A DNA stretch of 37,456 nt from Chrysochromulina parva (lineage: Eukaryota; Haptophyta; Prymnesiales; Chrysochromulinaceae). Below, in pieces: positions 16,679 to 25,406 of this stretch (position 1 is its first letter; the number at the start of each line of letters is the position of its first letter). Where the stretch lies: the NCBI GenBank assembly GCA_002887195.1, contig PJAB01000150.1:1-37456 (forward strand), read 5' to 3'. The position numbers were made by a program, and so were the translations under genes. The notes beneath the pieces were generated by a model. The model was not told the origin of the DNA. It did not search any database and saw only the letters and a list, made by a program, of their open reading frames with translations.

Positions 16679-17435
16679 ATGCAGCTTGCTACGGTCACGA
16701 CATTACTACTTTCGGGGGGGGCATCTGCTTTCACGCTCAGCGCAGCTCCTGTCCTCCAGCAGCAGCTTGGTCACAGCGATCGATCATACCTACGCGCGGA
16801 GTTGCCTGCGATGCAAGGGAACTTTGAAGGGTTCAGCCTCGACACGCTGAAGCGCTCCTTTGAGAGGATGATCGACCTTAGGGTAGCCCGCGCCTCGCAC
16901 ATCCTCGTCAAGGGCTTTGATGAGACAACACTGAGACAGATGGAGCAGTGGAAGGAGGATATTGCCAACAGTCCTGAAAAATTCGCTGCGCGAGCGAAGC
17001 AGAGCTCCGTGTGCCCCTCGCGGCTGAAGAGCGGCGATCTCGGCTTTTTCACGCGCGGCAAAAGTATCGCACCGCCTCGGACCATCTCACACTGCTCAGC
17101 ACGCGCCCTCTGCTGACGAGAGCGCTTTGTTGCACGCGTGTCTCCGCAGTGGTGAAAGAGTTCGACAACGTCGTGTTCACGGCGGAGCCTGGCATGGTGC
17201 ATGGACCCGTACGGACTGACGTGCGCTCTTCCGCCCGCCACGCTCGCCGCGATGACACCTCCCGATGACACCTCCCGATGACACCTCCCGATGACACCTC
17301 CCGATGACACCTCCCGATGACACCTCTCGATACCGCGAGTGGTGGCGTTGCAACCTGTGACAGTCTCCCCACTTGCGCCGTGAGCAGTTTGGATACCATC
17401 TCATCTTCATTCACTCGTGCCGCAAGCCCGAGTGA
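16679..17435 (+). CDS. Parvulin-type peptidyl-prolyl isomerase with plastid/ER leader, three exons
   Basis: Exons are 16679-17063, 17150-17220 and 17388-17435, joined by introns of 86 nt (GTATCG...CCGCAG) and 167 nt (GTGCGC...GAGCAG), giving 167 residues. The N-terminus MQLATVTTLLLSGGASAFTL is a signal peptide with the ASA|F motif, so import into a complex plastid is likely. The catalytic domain reads ARASHILVK, FAARAKQSSVCPSRLKSGDL, GFFTRGK|MVKEFDNVVFTA, EPGMVHGPVRTD|FGYHLIFI, the standard parvulin order. It should catalyse cis-trans isomerisation of prolyl bonds and act as a folding helper, probably in the plastid. Each exon alone is short, but all three junctions restore the family motif in frame. 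The C-terminus stops soon after the last strand, as expected. Confidence 0.85.
17251..17328 (+). repeat. 13-nt minisatellite inside a parvulin intron
   Basis: Six direct copies of gatgacacctccc (the last with one change) lie within intron 2 of the parvulin gene and fill about half of it. The unit is not a multiple of three, which fits a non-coding location. Confidence 0.9.
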
Positions 17436-17746
17436 TGCGGCCTTCTGCCTGCAAGGGCCGACTGCATGCGCTGCCCCCAACTGGCGATACTATAGGTTTC
17501 GTCACGGTAGATGAGAATCTGCGGGGTGCGTGAAGGGCGCGCCTTCTCTCCGGTGTGGATCGGCGCGTGGTCGCTAGGCTCGCGCACGGTTGACTCGCGG
17601 AGCACTGGCACATCTTCCTCCATGAGATCGCGCGAGATCGATGGCGTGATAGCGCGTTCCGGACCCCACATGGCATGCGGTGTGCACATGTCTACATGTG
17701 AGCAATTCATGATATAAGGATCTGAGGAGCGCAATGCAGAACCCAC
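17411..17746 (-). CDS. Possible small hypothetical protein
   Basis: An open minus-strand frame of up to 111 residues reads as a mixed, non-repetitive protein (for example MWGPERAITPSISRDLMEED and REPSDHAPIHTGEK). It is not recognised. Its 3' end overlaps the last parvulin exon by 25 nt, and it could be chance in this G+C-rich DNA. No neighbour supports it. Confidence 0.2.
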   Translation of the reverse strand: MGSALRSSDPYIMNCSHVDMCTPHAMWGPERAITPSISRDLMEEDVPVLRESTVREPSDHAPIHTGEKARPSRTPQILIYRDETYSIASWGQRMQSALAGRRPHHSGLRHE

Positions 17747-18291
17747 CGATACTGACCGTTACCGGTACCCGTCGACCGCACGACCGTGCCGGCCGAGGAT
17801 CAGTCCTCCACACGGCATTGCGATTTTTGGCTATTTGCGAGAACCGTGTCGTGGACTGTAACACTGTAACTGGCGAAAACGTTTGGCGTTTGCGGCGCGC
17901 GGAACCGGCAAACAAACGGCAAACACGCGGAATGCCGCCCGCGCGCTCCCGTCCCGCTTGCGGCTTGCCGCTCGGGGCGCGTGTGGTATTCCGTGTGTCT
18001 GTTCCGGAGTTGCGCGCAGCGAGGCATGTTCCGACTCAAGTCAGGTATATTCATAAATAACAGACAGACCATACGGAAGCCTTTCGAATGTTGACTGGAC
18101 TTGACTTGACTTGACTCTCTTGGGAACGGTTTTATTCACGGGAGTGCACTCTCGCCAGCGCAAAGGCGACTCTCCGACGTGTCCGTGTCTGGCCGAGAGG
18201 GCCCTCGAACGGAACCCGAGGGCCGACATCCTTCCCTGTTACTGGGTCTCTGGGCCTGCATCCAGATCGCAAGGCGGCGCCCCTTTTGCAC
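17747..18291. other. Intergenic region upstream of PDI-like gene
   Basis: No supported gene. The region contains an A+T-richer patch near 18040-18090 and the CTTGA tandem at 18091-18116. Together with 17436-17746 it separates the parvulin and PDI-like genes by about 850 nt, holding the parvulin 3' UTR and the next promoter. Confidence 0.5.
18091..18116 (+). promoter_or_regulatory. CTTGA pentamer tandem upstream of PDI-like gene
   Basis: The run ttgactggacttgacttgac ttgact lies about 175 nt before the ATG at 18292, in the same sense as the gene. It matches the tandems at 7084-7108 (minus) and 12305-12337. Confidence 0.4.
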
Positions 18292-18948
18292 ATGATGAAC
18301 GCCCTCTTCGTGCTGGGCTTGCTACTACCGCTCTCGCTGGGCGACTCTTTCGGGAAACGTTTCAGTGAGGTCCATGGGCAACGTTTCAGTGAGGTCCATG
18401 AGCTCACGGCACTCAATTTTGACAAGACGGCTGAGCCCAAGTCTGCGTGGCTAATCCTCTTTTACGCTCCATGGTGTGGGCACTGCAAAAAGATGGCGCC
18501 AGACTTTGAGCGTTTGGCCGAGCACTACCATCGAGCGTCGCCACAGCGCGTGCACATTGGACGCGTCGACGCGACGCAGCACTCTGGCCTGGCGACTCGC
18601 TTCGACATCAAGGGTTACCCGACGCTCGTTCTCTTGCGTGGTGGCGAGCGCCTCGCCGATTACAGCGGCGAGCGCACTTTCGAAGCGTTAAGTCAGTTCG
18701 TGGACGAGCAGCTCTCCTTACCACCAAGCGCACCGCGCCCAGCGTCTCCGAAGACGGGCGCGCCAGCAGCACGCGCGAAAAATCCCAAGAACGGCGCCGC
18801 TGCGTATTACCTGCACGCAAAGGAGGCGCTGAGCTGGGTCACCGACGATCCGTTCAGATTTGCAGGGTGCTGCCTCGCGACGGCCGTCGTCATCGGCGGC
18901 AGCTTCATCCTTGCACTTTTCGTCACGACAACTCCGTCGCCTCGATGA
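18292..18948 (+). CDS. PDI-like membrane-anchored thioredoxin-domain protein
   Basis: The 218-residue product starts MMNALFVLGLLLPLSLGDSF, a signal peptide. One thioredoxin fold follows with the active site APWCGHCKK (Cys62, Cys65) and the cis-proline segment IKGYPTLVLL (Pro about 110), both typical of protein disulfide isomerases. After a Pro/Ala linker comes a single transmembrane helix (about residues 191-213, GCCLATAVVIGGSFILALF) and a short tail with no KDEL signal. The architecture is that of TMX-type ER membrane PDIs, which form or rearrange disulfides in secretory proteins. Upstream of the fold a 24-nt unit is tandemly duplicated, giving RFSEVH twice. The frame extends upstream only through a TTG. 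Confidence 0.85.
   Translation: MMNALFVLGLLLPLSLGDSFGKRFSEVHGQRFSEVHELTALNFDKTAEPKSAWLILFYAPWCGHCKKMAPDFERLAEHYHRASPQRVHIGRVDATQHSGLATRFDIKGYPTLVLLRGGERLADYSGERTFEALSQFVDEQLSLPPSAPRPASPKTGAPAARAKNPKNGAAAYYLHAKEALSWVTDDPFRFAGCCLATAVVIGGSFILALFVTTTPSPR
18357..18403 (+). repeat. 24-nt tandem duplication in PDI-like gene
   Basis: Two adjacent copies of a unit containing acgtttcagtgaggtccatg encode RFSEVH twice, just after the signal peptide. They are almost identical, so the event is recent. Confidence 0.85.
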
Positions 18949-19088
18949 TTGTTCTCGTCGGTCAAACACTCTGACCTGTAACATGTGGGAGCACACTCGG
19001 AGAGTTCTGAGAAAGTACATGTACCATCATGGGTGAGAGATAAATAACGACTCGCGCGCGCGCGTGCAAGCTCTTTAAGCCTTTACCA

Positions 19089-19098
19089 TGACTTGACT
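19089..19098 (+). promoter_or_regulatory. Short CTTGA-like motif upstream of NECAP gene
   Basis: The motif tgacttgact is only two units of the pentamer seen upstream of three other genes, about 105 nt before the NECAP ATG and in the same orientation. Taken alone this could be chance. Confidence 0.2.
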
Positions 19099-19202
19099 TT
19101 GTGTCTTGCTTTAGCATCATGCTTGAGACTTCCTTTCGTCGAGCAAAGCCGCAAACTAGAAAGACAAGAAACTTGTCAAGCTCCGTGTGAGGGCCAGCGA
19201 CG

Positions 19203-20165
19203 ATGCAGGACCTTTTCGGTGATCTATCCGCTGCGGACACCGTGGAGCAGACGCTCTCGGTGCTCAACACGGCGCAGGTGTACAAGCTGCCGCCGCGGCC
19301 GTCGACGGCCGGCTGGCAGTGCGCAGATTGGCCGAAGACCAACCACATTTTCACTGGCCGTGTCATGATCGTGGCCCTCGGCAAGCAATGCACCATCAAG
19401 CTCATCGACCCTAATACCGGCACCCTCTTTGCTCAGTGCCCTCTCGACAACGACAAGCCTGAGCTCTCGGTCGAGCCCGTCGTTGATAGCTCCCGCTACT
19501 TCGTGCTCCGCGTCTCCGATGGCTCTGGACGCTCCGCCTTCCTCGGCATCGGGTTCCTCGAGCGCAGCGACGCCTTCGAGTTCAACGTGACGCTGCAGGA
19601 CCACGTGAAGCGGCTGAAGAACGAGGTGGAGGCGGCCAAGGTCGCGAGCGAGCCTCCGCCACCGGCTAAGGATTTGTCTCTCTCGGGTTCCATCAAGATC
19701 TCGGTCGGCGGTGTGGGCGGCTCCGGAAGCTCAAAGCCAAGGCCGGCGCCGGCCGCCGGAGGAGGGCTCATCGCTCTCGGCGCGCCTCCGGGGGGTCTCG
19801 GCGCGCCTCCGAGCGGCGGGCGCAGACGACCCGTTGCCGGCGCGCCTGCCGACGCGCCTGCACCCGCCGCTGCGTTTGGTAGTGACCCCTTCGGTGGTGC
19901 GTTCGCGCCTGCGCCCGCCTCCGCCGCTGACCCCTTCGGCGGTGCTTTCGGCAGCGCCCCGTTCGGCTCTTCGACTCCTACGGCACCGCCGGCGGCGCCG
20001 GCCTTCGGCGCCGACCCTTTCGGCTCGATGGCGGCCTTTGCGCCGGCGCCGGCCGCTGCCAGCGGGAGTGCGTTGGCCGACTTGTCCGCTGCCTTCGGTG
20101 ACTCGAAACCCTTCGGGGACGCCCCGGCGGCGGGCAGTGCAGGGGGGTGGACGAACTTTGGCTGA
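19203..20165 (+). CDS. NECAP: NECAP endocytic adaptor-associated protein
   Basis: The 320-residue product begins MQDLFGDLSAADTVEQTLSV at the ATG at 19203. Residues about 20-175 are the NECAP PHear domain: VYKLPPRPSTAGWQCADW, then FTGRVMIVALGKQCTIKLID, DSSRYFVLRVSDGSGRSAFL and GIGFLERSDAFEFNVTLQDH, which follow vertebrate NECAP1/2 closely. NECAPs bind the AP-2 adaptor and clathrin-coat accessory proteins and act in endocytosis. The C-terminal half is Ala/Pro-rich with repeated DPFGGAF-type motifs, resembling adaptor-binding DPF motifs, and the protein ends WTNFG, close to the WxxF ear-binding signal of NECAP. No introns are needed. Confidence 0.9.
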   Translation: MQDLFGDLSAADTVEQTLSVLNTAQVYKLPPRPSTAGWQCADWPKTNHIFTGRVMIVALGKQCTIKLIDPNTGTLFAQCPLDNDKPELSVEPVVDSSRYFVLRVSDGSGRSAFLGIGFLERSDAFEFNVTLQDHVKRLKNEVEAAKVASEPPPPAKDLSLSGSIKISVGGVGGSGSSKPRPAPAAGGGLIALGAPPGGLGAPPSGGRRRPVAGAPADAPAPAAAFGSDPFGGAFAPAPASAADPFGGAFGSAPFGSSTPTAPPAAPAFGADPFGSMAAFAPAPAAASGSALADLSAAFGDSKPFGDAPAAGSAGGWTNFG

Positions 20166-21379
20166 GCGAGGCGGGTGTACCCACCGCGGTGCGTGTGCCA
20201 GTTCGCACCGTGGCGCGCGCGCGCGCGCGTGACTCTCAGTGGCTCTGGCCCAGGGCGGCGTCACGGGCTGTGGATGTGGAGCGTCGTCTCGGGCGTCCAG
20301 ATGTCTACCGGAACCGTCGAGGAGCTTCGAGCGCACGGTCTGCGCAACCGCAATCACGCATAGCCGCACCGCCGCGGCGGCGACGCGAGTCGCGAGAAGA
20401 GATGCGAACACCAGAGTCCCAATGTGTATGCATGGATGCAACATGCATGGATGGAGATGTGTGCTGGACTTGGGATGGGGTGGCGTGGACGGCCCCGCAC
20501 CGCCCCGAGAGCAGCGTGGCAGTGGTGCGGAGTGTAGAGTCGACACGGGAGATGGGCCACGCGGCTAGGGGCCGCCTAGGCCGTGAGGCGTGCATCAGGC
20601 GTGCAAAACGTTACCGTACGCTACTAGTCCGACGAAACGTTAGACGGTACTACCGTACACGGCGTCGACCGCCCGCCGCTCAGCACCCATTCACATAACT
20701 CATAACATTCACACCGTACTCCGGACACGGCTCACCAGGGGGCGGCGGCGGGGCGGCGATAAAATAAAACGTATTTTCGCACGGCGGCGCGGCGGGTAGT
20801 ACGGCGTACCGGTAAGCTTCACGACCGGCCGGGGCGCCGGGCGCGGGCCGGGCTTTATTTCCGCGGATCAGACCCTCGCCGCGCGCGGACCGGCGCGGAC
20901 CGGAGTCCGGACGCGGAAGGATCGCTATTCGCGTCGCTTCCCGGCGCGTTTTGCGGTTCGGCCTTCCGTTGACCGTTCCTCCTGCCGCGCCCGGGGAGAT
21001 GCACCAGCCCGATACAGCGCGCCTGGGAAGATGCGCCCGGTACAGCGTGCCCGGGGAGATGCACCCGCGCCGGCGCGTTACAGTTCGCTTCGCGTTCCCG
21101 TCCGGGCACGGAGCAGTAAGTAGTGTAGTGCTGTCACTGTCGCCGTCGTAGCCGTAAAGTAAAGCGTCTCACCTCCGCCCTTCCACCAGCGCGCCGTGGT
21201 GAGCGCGCCGTGAGCGCGCCGTGAGCGCGCCGTGAGCGCGCCGTCCTGAGCACGCCCCCTCCGCCCTTTCAACAGCGCGCGCCACTCACGTCACGCACGC
21301 GGCGCTCACCACGGCGCTATCACCTGCCGCTCAGCCTCCCCCTCCCCCTCCCCCTCCCCCTCCCCCGTGCTTGGCCTCC
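20166..21379. other. Long convergent intergenic region with repeats
   Basis: These 1.2 kb between NECAP (+) and the Nudix gene (-) hold no supported gene. Noted are clustered acgtt/accgtac motifs at about 20600-20660, G+C-rich stretches at 20730-20990, a thrice-seen cccggggagatgcac-like phrase at about 20990-21066, the 11-nt tandem at 21186-21252, and a (ccccct)n run at about 21337-21365. Part of it may be 3' UTR of the Nudix gene. Confidence 0.55.
21186..21252 (-). repeat. 11-nt tandem repeat, relative of the introner-like core
   Basis: About four copies of gagcgcgccgt are flanked by gcgccgtggtgagc on one side and gccgtcctgagcac on the other. The same two flanks without the extra copies occur at 21475-21504 at the end of the Nudix gene. 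The phrase gcgccgtggtgagc also occurs inside the TPR-gene intron at 5099-5112. Confidence 0.7.
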
Positions 21380-24097
21380 TCATAAGAGCACATTGGGGAA
21401 GACGCTCCGCTCGGTAGGCGCGCGGCACCCGTCACGAGCGCCGTCCTGTGGGGAGTGGGGAGGGGGGAGGGGGTGCGCCGTGGTGAGCGCGCCGTCCTGA
21501 GCACACCCCGCCTCGGGCCCATCCTGTAGGCGCGCCGTATCGGGCACAGGTACGGGCGCGCCCCCCTCGGACAAGCCCGGAGACAGCGGCGCCGCTCCGG
21601 GTGGCAGTACGAGGAGCTGGCGGTCGTCACGCCCAGCGCTCTGCGAGAGCAGTCGAACGACGACCACGCCGCGCTGCGTGAGCATCTCCACCATCTTCTG
21701 CTCAACACCACGCTCGTTGATCAGGATGGCATGCACGCCGTGCGTCGTGAGCAGGGCCGCCAGCACATCGGCTGTGGGCTCGTCGGTGCAATGGACGAGC
21801 ACATTTGAGATGAGGCAGACCTCGAGTCCATCGCACGCTGCGTCCGCGTGCGCGCTCGCCGCGAGCACCGCCACTCCCGCGTGCGCGTCCCACTGCGCGA
21901 ACGAATACGTCGCCGATGAGCTGGGACCGCGCAGCGCCTTCACGTACGGCTCCCACGAAGGCTGCAAGTCAAGGCTCACCAGGTGTAGTGCGGGCAGCTG
22001 CGGCATCGTACGCGCCGAAGCGGGCGCGGCGCGAGCCTCGGCGGACGTGAAGTGGTTACGGGAGGCGGTTACGCCAGCCTCGGCGGCCGCTGCGGGAGGC
22101 GGCGGGGGCGCTGGCGGCAAGGAAGTGGTTACGGTGGCGAAGGCGCCCTCTGGTGCGCGTGGGGGCCCGGTCTCCATGGCAGCCATTGCAACCGTGGCGG
22201 CATCAATCAGTTGACTCATTTCCGGGTAATTCATGAGTTTCTTGGCACGGGCGGCGGAGATCCACACGTAGTCTGCGATCTCTCCAGCTTCAATGGTGAT
22301 CTGTGCCCCTGAAACGTACTCGGCTAAGAAATAGACGCTAGTCTTGTTGCTCTTGCGCTTGCTGTCCCAATAAGACGTGCGAAAAATGGGTGTCGGTTGG
22401 GCACTGTTGTTCAAGAACGTGTAGCCCGTCAGCTCCTCCAGAGAAGTCTCTTCCATCGTCTCTCGCTTTGCTCCGTCGAGCTCATTTTCTCCATAGTTCA
22501 ACCTGCCTTTCGGTGGTGTCCACCCCATACCGCCGGTTCTCGACTGAACCAAGAGGAATTCTGCTTGATGGTCTGGCTCACATCGTCGAAAGATCACGAT
22601 GCCAGCAGCAGCATCGCGGCGGCGAAGGTCAGCGGCAGCGGGCTCAGCGGCGAGGGTGTTCGTGAGGCGCGACTGCATCCGTTCCTTTGCGCGGGTGAGC
22701 GCGCTGTCGACCGAGCCCGCGTTGCCGAATTGGGGGTTCATGCGCTCACGAGCGAGGATGTCGACAGCGTCCTCGGCTCCTGCCGACCCAGAGACGAAGC
22801 TCGACCCAGTGACGAAACTCGACCCAGTGACGAAACTCGACCCAGTGACGAAACTCGACCCAGTGACGAAACTCGACCCGAGCAGCCACGCCGCTTGCTC
22901 GTCAGTCGTGCCGCGCCCAACGGCTGCCCAAAACTGGAGAAACCATTCGAAGGCGAGCAGCCCATAGCCCGGACCGCCGCCGAGGGCAGCGACGCGCAGA
23001 CGCGCCGGGGGCGCAGCCCCATCGCCCGCGGCCCCAACGCCCGCGGCAGCCCCGGCCCCAACGCCCGTGGCAGCCCCGGCCCCAACGCCCGTGGCAGCCC
23101 CGGCCCCAACGCCCGTGGCAGCGCCGCCAGCGGCACCGGCACCGGCACCGGCACCGCCGGGACGCGTCAGGTAGCGATCCAAGACGCCGCAGCGCGCGGC
23201 GCGCTCGTACAGGGCCCACGACTCGGTGAAGCGCTGGAGGGACTTGAGGCGCAGGTAGATGGCCTGAAGGCCTGGGTGTGCGTACTCATCATCAGACCAA
23301 GTCCCTTTGCCCCTCGAGGACTTCATGGTGGGTTTGTCCACATAGAGCGCCTCGCCGTGCCGGATCGTGGCCTCCACGTCGCCGGTCGCCTCGATGCGCT
23401 CTCGGCTGAGCTGGTTGACGCGCACGTTGGTGGCGAGCAGGCCGCGCAGCAGCGGCAGCGCCTCAGGGCCAGCGGTGAAAGGGTACTTGCGACCCTCATC
23501 CTGGAAATAGCGCACGCTCCCGTCCGCGAGCTCGTACACCATGCCATCCTCGTCGACGCGCACGCCGCCGTCCACGTCCTCGCCCTCGTGCAGCGCGGCC
23601 TGCATCTCGCGTCCGATGGAGCCGAAGCGAGACGGCGCGCCCTTGGGACGGCGCGAGGAGCCTCCACCGCCACCCCCACTGCGCTCGTCGAAGCGACCAC
23701 CGCCACCCGCACTTCGCTCGTCGAAGCGACCACCGCCACCGCCGCCTTCGAAACGGCTGCCGCCTCCACCATCAACTCGCCCTTTGCCGCTCGAGAAGCG
23801 CCCGCCACCTCCTCCGCGCTCTTCGAGGCGCTCGCCTCTTCCGCCGTCGGGTCGTCCACCGCCACCAAAGCGATCCCCGCCACCACCGCCATGGACGCGG
23901 CCTTCTCCAGCGCCGCCATCGAAGCGCCCTCCGCCACTCCTGCCCTGCTCATCTGGTCGTGCAAAGCGGCGGCAGCCCTCGCCTCGATTGGAGTCCCCCC
24001 GATTAGAGAAGCGGGCACTCGCTGGAGCTTCATCTCCGTGGGGTGTGCCACCGCCGCCCGCAGGCCGGTTGCGCAGGTGTGGAGGTACATACGCCAT
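21380..24097 (-). CDS. Methyltransferase-like protein with inserted Nudix hydrolase domain
   Basis: The 905-residue product begins MAYVPPHLRNRPAGGG at the first ATG (24097); upstream the frame opens only with GTG. Residues about 10-160 are Arg/Gly/Ser/Asp-rich, RNA-binding-like. A conserved-looking domain follows, then a Rossmann motif LRVAALGGGPGYG (about 372), five SSFVTG-type repeats (about 405-433), a complete Nudix domain (about 490-635; box GRLNYG-E-NELDGAK-RE-T-MEE), and a return to the Rossmann-like fold with LHLVSLDLQPSWEPYV (about 707) and VCLISNVLVHCTDEP. The Nudix part resembles Ap4A hydrolases such as NUDT2 (TPPKG before the box, TSVYFLAEY after). I infer a role in RNA or nucleotide metabolism. 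The C-terminus is uncertain because a possible short intron (21506-21446) would move the stop to 21331. Confidence 0.72.
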   Translation of the reverse strand: MAYVPPHLRNRPAGGGGTPHGDEAPASARFSNRGDSNRGEGCRRFARPDEQGRSGGGRFDGGAGEGRVHGGGGGDRFGGGGRPDGGRGERLEERGGGGGRFSSGKGRVDGGGGSRFEGGGGGGRFDERSAGGGGRFDERSGGGGGGSSRRPKGAPSRFGSIGREMQAALHEGEDVDGGVRVDEDGMVYELADGSVRYFQDEGRKYPFTAGPEALPLLRGLLATNVRVNQLSRERIEATGDVEATIRHGEALYVDKPTMKSSRGKGTWSDDEYAHPGLQAIYLRLKSLQRFTESWALYERAARCGVLDRYLTRPGGAGAGAGAAGGAATGVGAGAATGVGAGAATGVGAGAAAGVGAAGDGAAPPARLRVAALGGGPGYGLLAFEWFLQFWAAVGRGTTDEQAAWLLGSSFVTGSSFVTGSSFVTGSSFVTGSSFVSGSAGAEDAVDILARERMNPQFGNAGSVDSALTRAKERMQSRLTNTLAAEPAAADLRRRDAAAGIVIFRRCEPDHQAEFLLVQSRTGGMGWTPPKGRLNYGENELDGAKRETMEETSLEELTGYTFLNNSAQPTPIFRTSYWDSKRKSNKTSVYFLAEYVSGAQITIEAGEIADYVWISAARAKKLMNYPEMSQLIDAATVAMAAMETGPPRAPEGAFATVTTSLPPAPPPPPAAAAEAGVTASRNHFTSAEARAAPASARTMPQLPALHLVSLDLQPSWEPYVKALRGPSSSATYSFAQWDAHAGVAVLAASAHADAACDGLEVCLISNVLVHCTDEPTADVLAALLTTHGVHAILINERGVEQKMVEMLTQRGVVVVRLLSQSAGRDDRQLLVLPPGAAPLSPGLSEGGAPVPVPDTARLQDGPEAGCAQDGALTTAHPLPPPHSPQDGARDGCRAPTERSVFPNVLL
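21446..21506 (-). repeat. Candidate introner-like intron at Nudix gene 3' end
   Basis: On the minus strand the segment runs GTGTGCTCAGG...CTCCCCACAG (61 nt) and contains GCTCACCACGGCGC and a C-rich tract. It shares CTCACCACGGCGC and CTCCCCACAG, in the same order, with the TPR-gene intron. The motif CAGGACGGCGC occurs near its start and at its end. Whether it is spliced is not known; both spliced and unspliced frames stay open for a short distance. Confidence 0.45.
22797..22880 (-). repeat. 18-nt tandem repeat coding SSFVTG
   Basis: Five copies of gacccagtgacgaaactc or close variants code GSSFVT repeats on the minus strand. They lie between the first Rossmann motif and the Nudix domain. Confidence 0.9.
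23030..23120 (-). repeat. 24-nt tandem repeat coding GVGAGAAT
   Basis: About four copies of ggccccaacgcccgtggcag type units code GVGAGAAT/A on the minus strand, a flexible linker just before the Rossmann motif of the Nudix-containing protein. Confidence 0.85.
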
Positions 24098-24335
24098 TTG
24101 GCTCCGCGCCGGCGGACTTCGGCTCCGTCCGCCTCGGGGCCCTCGGGTGTGGATGTGTGAATTGAGGCTCTTCACACTCCTATAGTGTCATGCCATACAT
24201 GTACCAGTCCGTTCAGTTGATCAGACAATGCACACTCTGAACGAGCTCTGAACCCCCAGTCATTTCGATACAATAGCGCGAGACCGGGCGCGGGGCGCCG
24301 CGCGTTTGCACACGCCCAAGAGCGGTTCAGCTCCG

Positions 24336-25370
24336 TCACCTCTGGCTCTTCCTTTCCTTCGGATCGGACTTGAACAGCGAGACGAACTCCTCAAAGGTAA
24401 TCTTGCCGTTGCCGTCGGTGTCGGCGAGGTTGAAGAGCTGCTGGATGGTCTCTGGCGTAACGTCCGCCGGCACGACCCTGAGCTTCGTCATCATCACGCG
24501 CAGCTCTTGCTGGTCGATCGTGCCGTTGCCGTCCTGGTCGAAGACGTTGAACGCGCGCTTGAGCGCCATCTCCGAATGGCCGTAGATCGGACCGACCGCG
24601 GCGCAGAACTCCTCAAAGGTGATATTGCCCGTGTTGAGCACGTCGGCTGCCTTGAAGACCAGCTCCGCCTGCCCCTCGGGCGCCCCCAGTGAGCGCATCA
24701 CCTTACGCAGCTCCTCGAGCTCGATGGTGCCGCTGCCGTCGAGATCGAACGTTTGAAAGGCGGCCTTGAGCTCTTCGAGCGCGCCCGGCGGCAGCGAGGG
24801 CTTGTGCAGCTTCTGCGTGTTGCCGCGCATGGCCCCGGTCACCGGCGTTCGGCCGACCAGGGACGCGGCGCGGATAGCTGCGCGCCACGTGCGTCGCATG
24901 TCGTTGAAAACGCGCAGCTGGGCAGTGGTCGAGTCGGGGAGTGGGGCCGGCGAGGCGCTGTGCCCGAGCACCCAAGGGGAGGCAAGCAGGTCGGCCACGC
25001 GTGCGCGCTTGGTCGGGTCGGGGGCAAGCAGCGAGAGGATGATCGACTTGGCATCGGACGACACGGGCTTCCAAGCCGGATCCTCGAAGCTCCACGCGCC
25101 GTGCTGCACCCGGCGGGCGACCTCCTCGTCAGGGGTCGCTCCCTGAGGATCGAACGGGTGGTAGCCGCCGAGCAGGATGAATAGAATCACGCCGAGGGCC
25201 CAGAGGTCCACCGCCTCATCGTAGGCCTTCCCGGCGAGCATCTCGGGCGCCATGTATGCGATCGTCCCCGTGCGGCCAACCATCTCGGGCATGCCCTCGC
25301 CGAAGAACTGCGCGAGCCCAAAGTCGCAGAGCTTGACGTCCGAGTGCTGGGATTTGTCGACGAGCAGCAG

Positions 25371-25406
<36 letters not shown>

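Noticed and set aside
17251..17328. CRISPR-like array
   Set aside because: The 13-nt units are head-to-tail without spacers and lie inside a eukaryotic intron, so this is a minisatellite.
22397..24160. 587-residue plus-strand frame opposite the Nudix gene
   Set aside because: The minus strand carries a full Nudix box and Rossmann motifs; the plus reading is low-complexity Pro/Ala/Thr repeats that mirror it.
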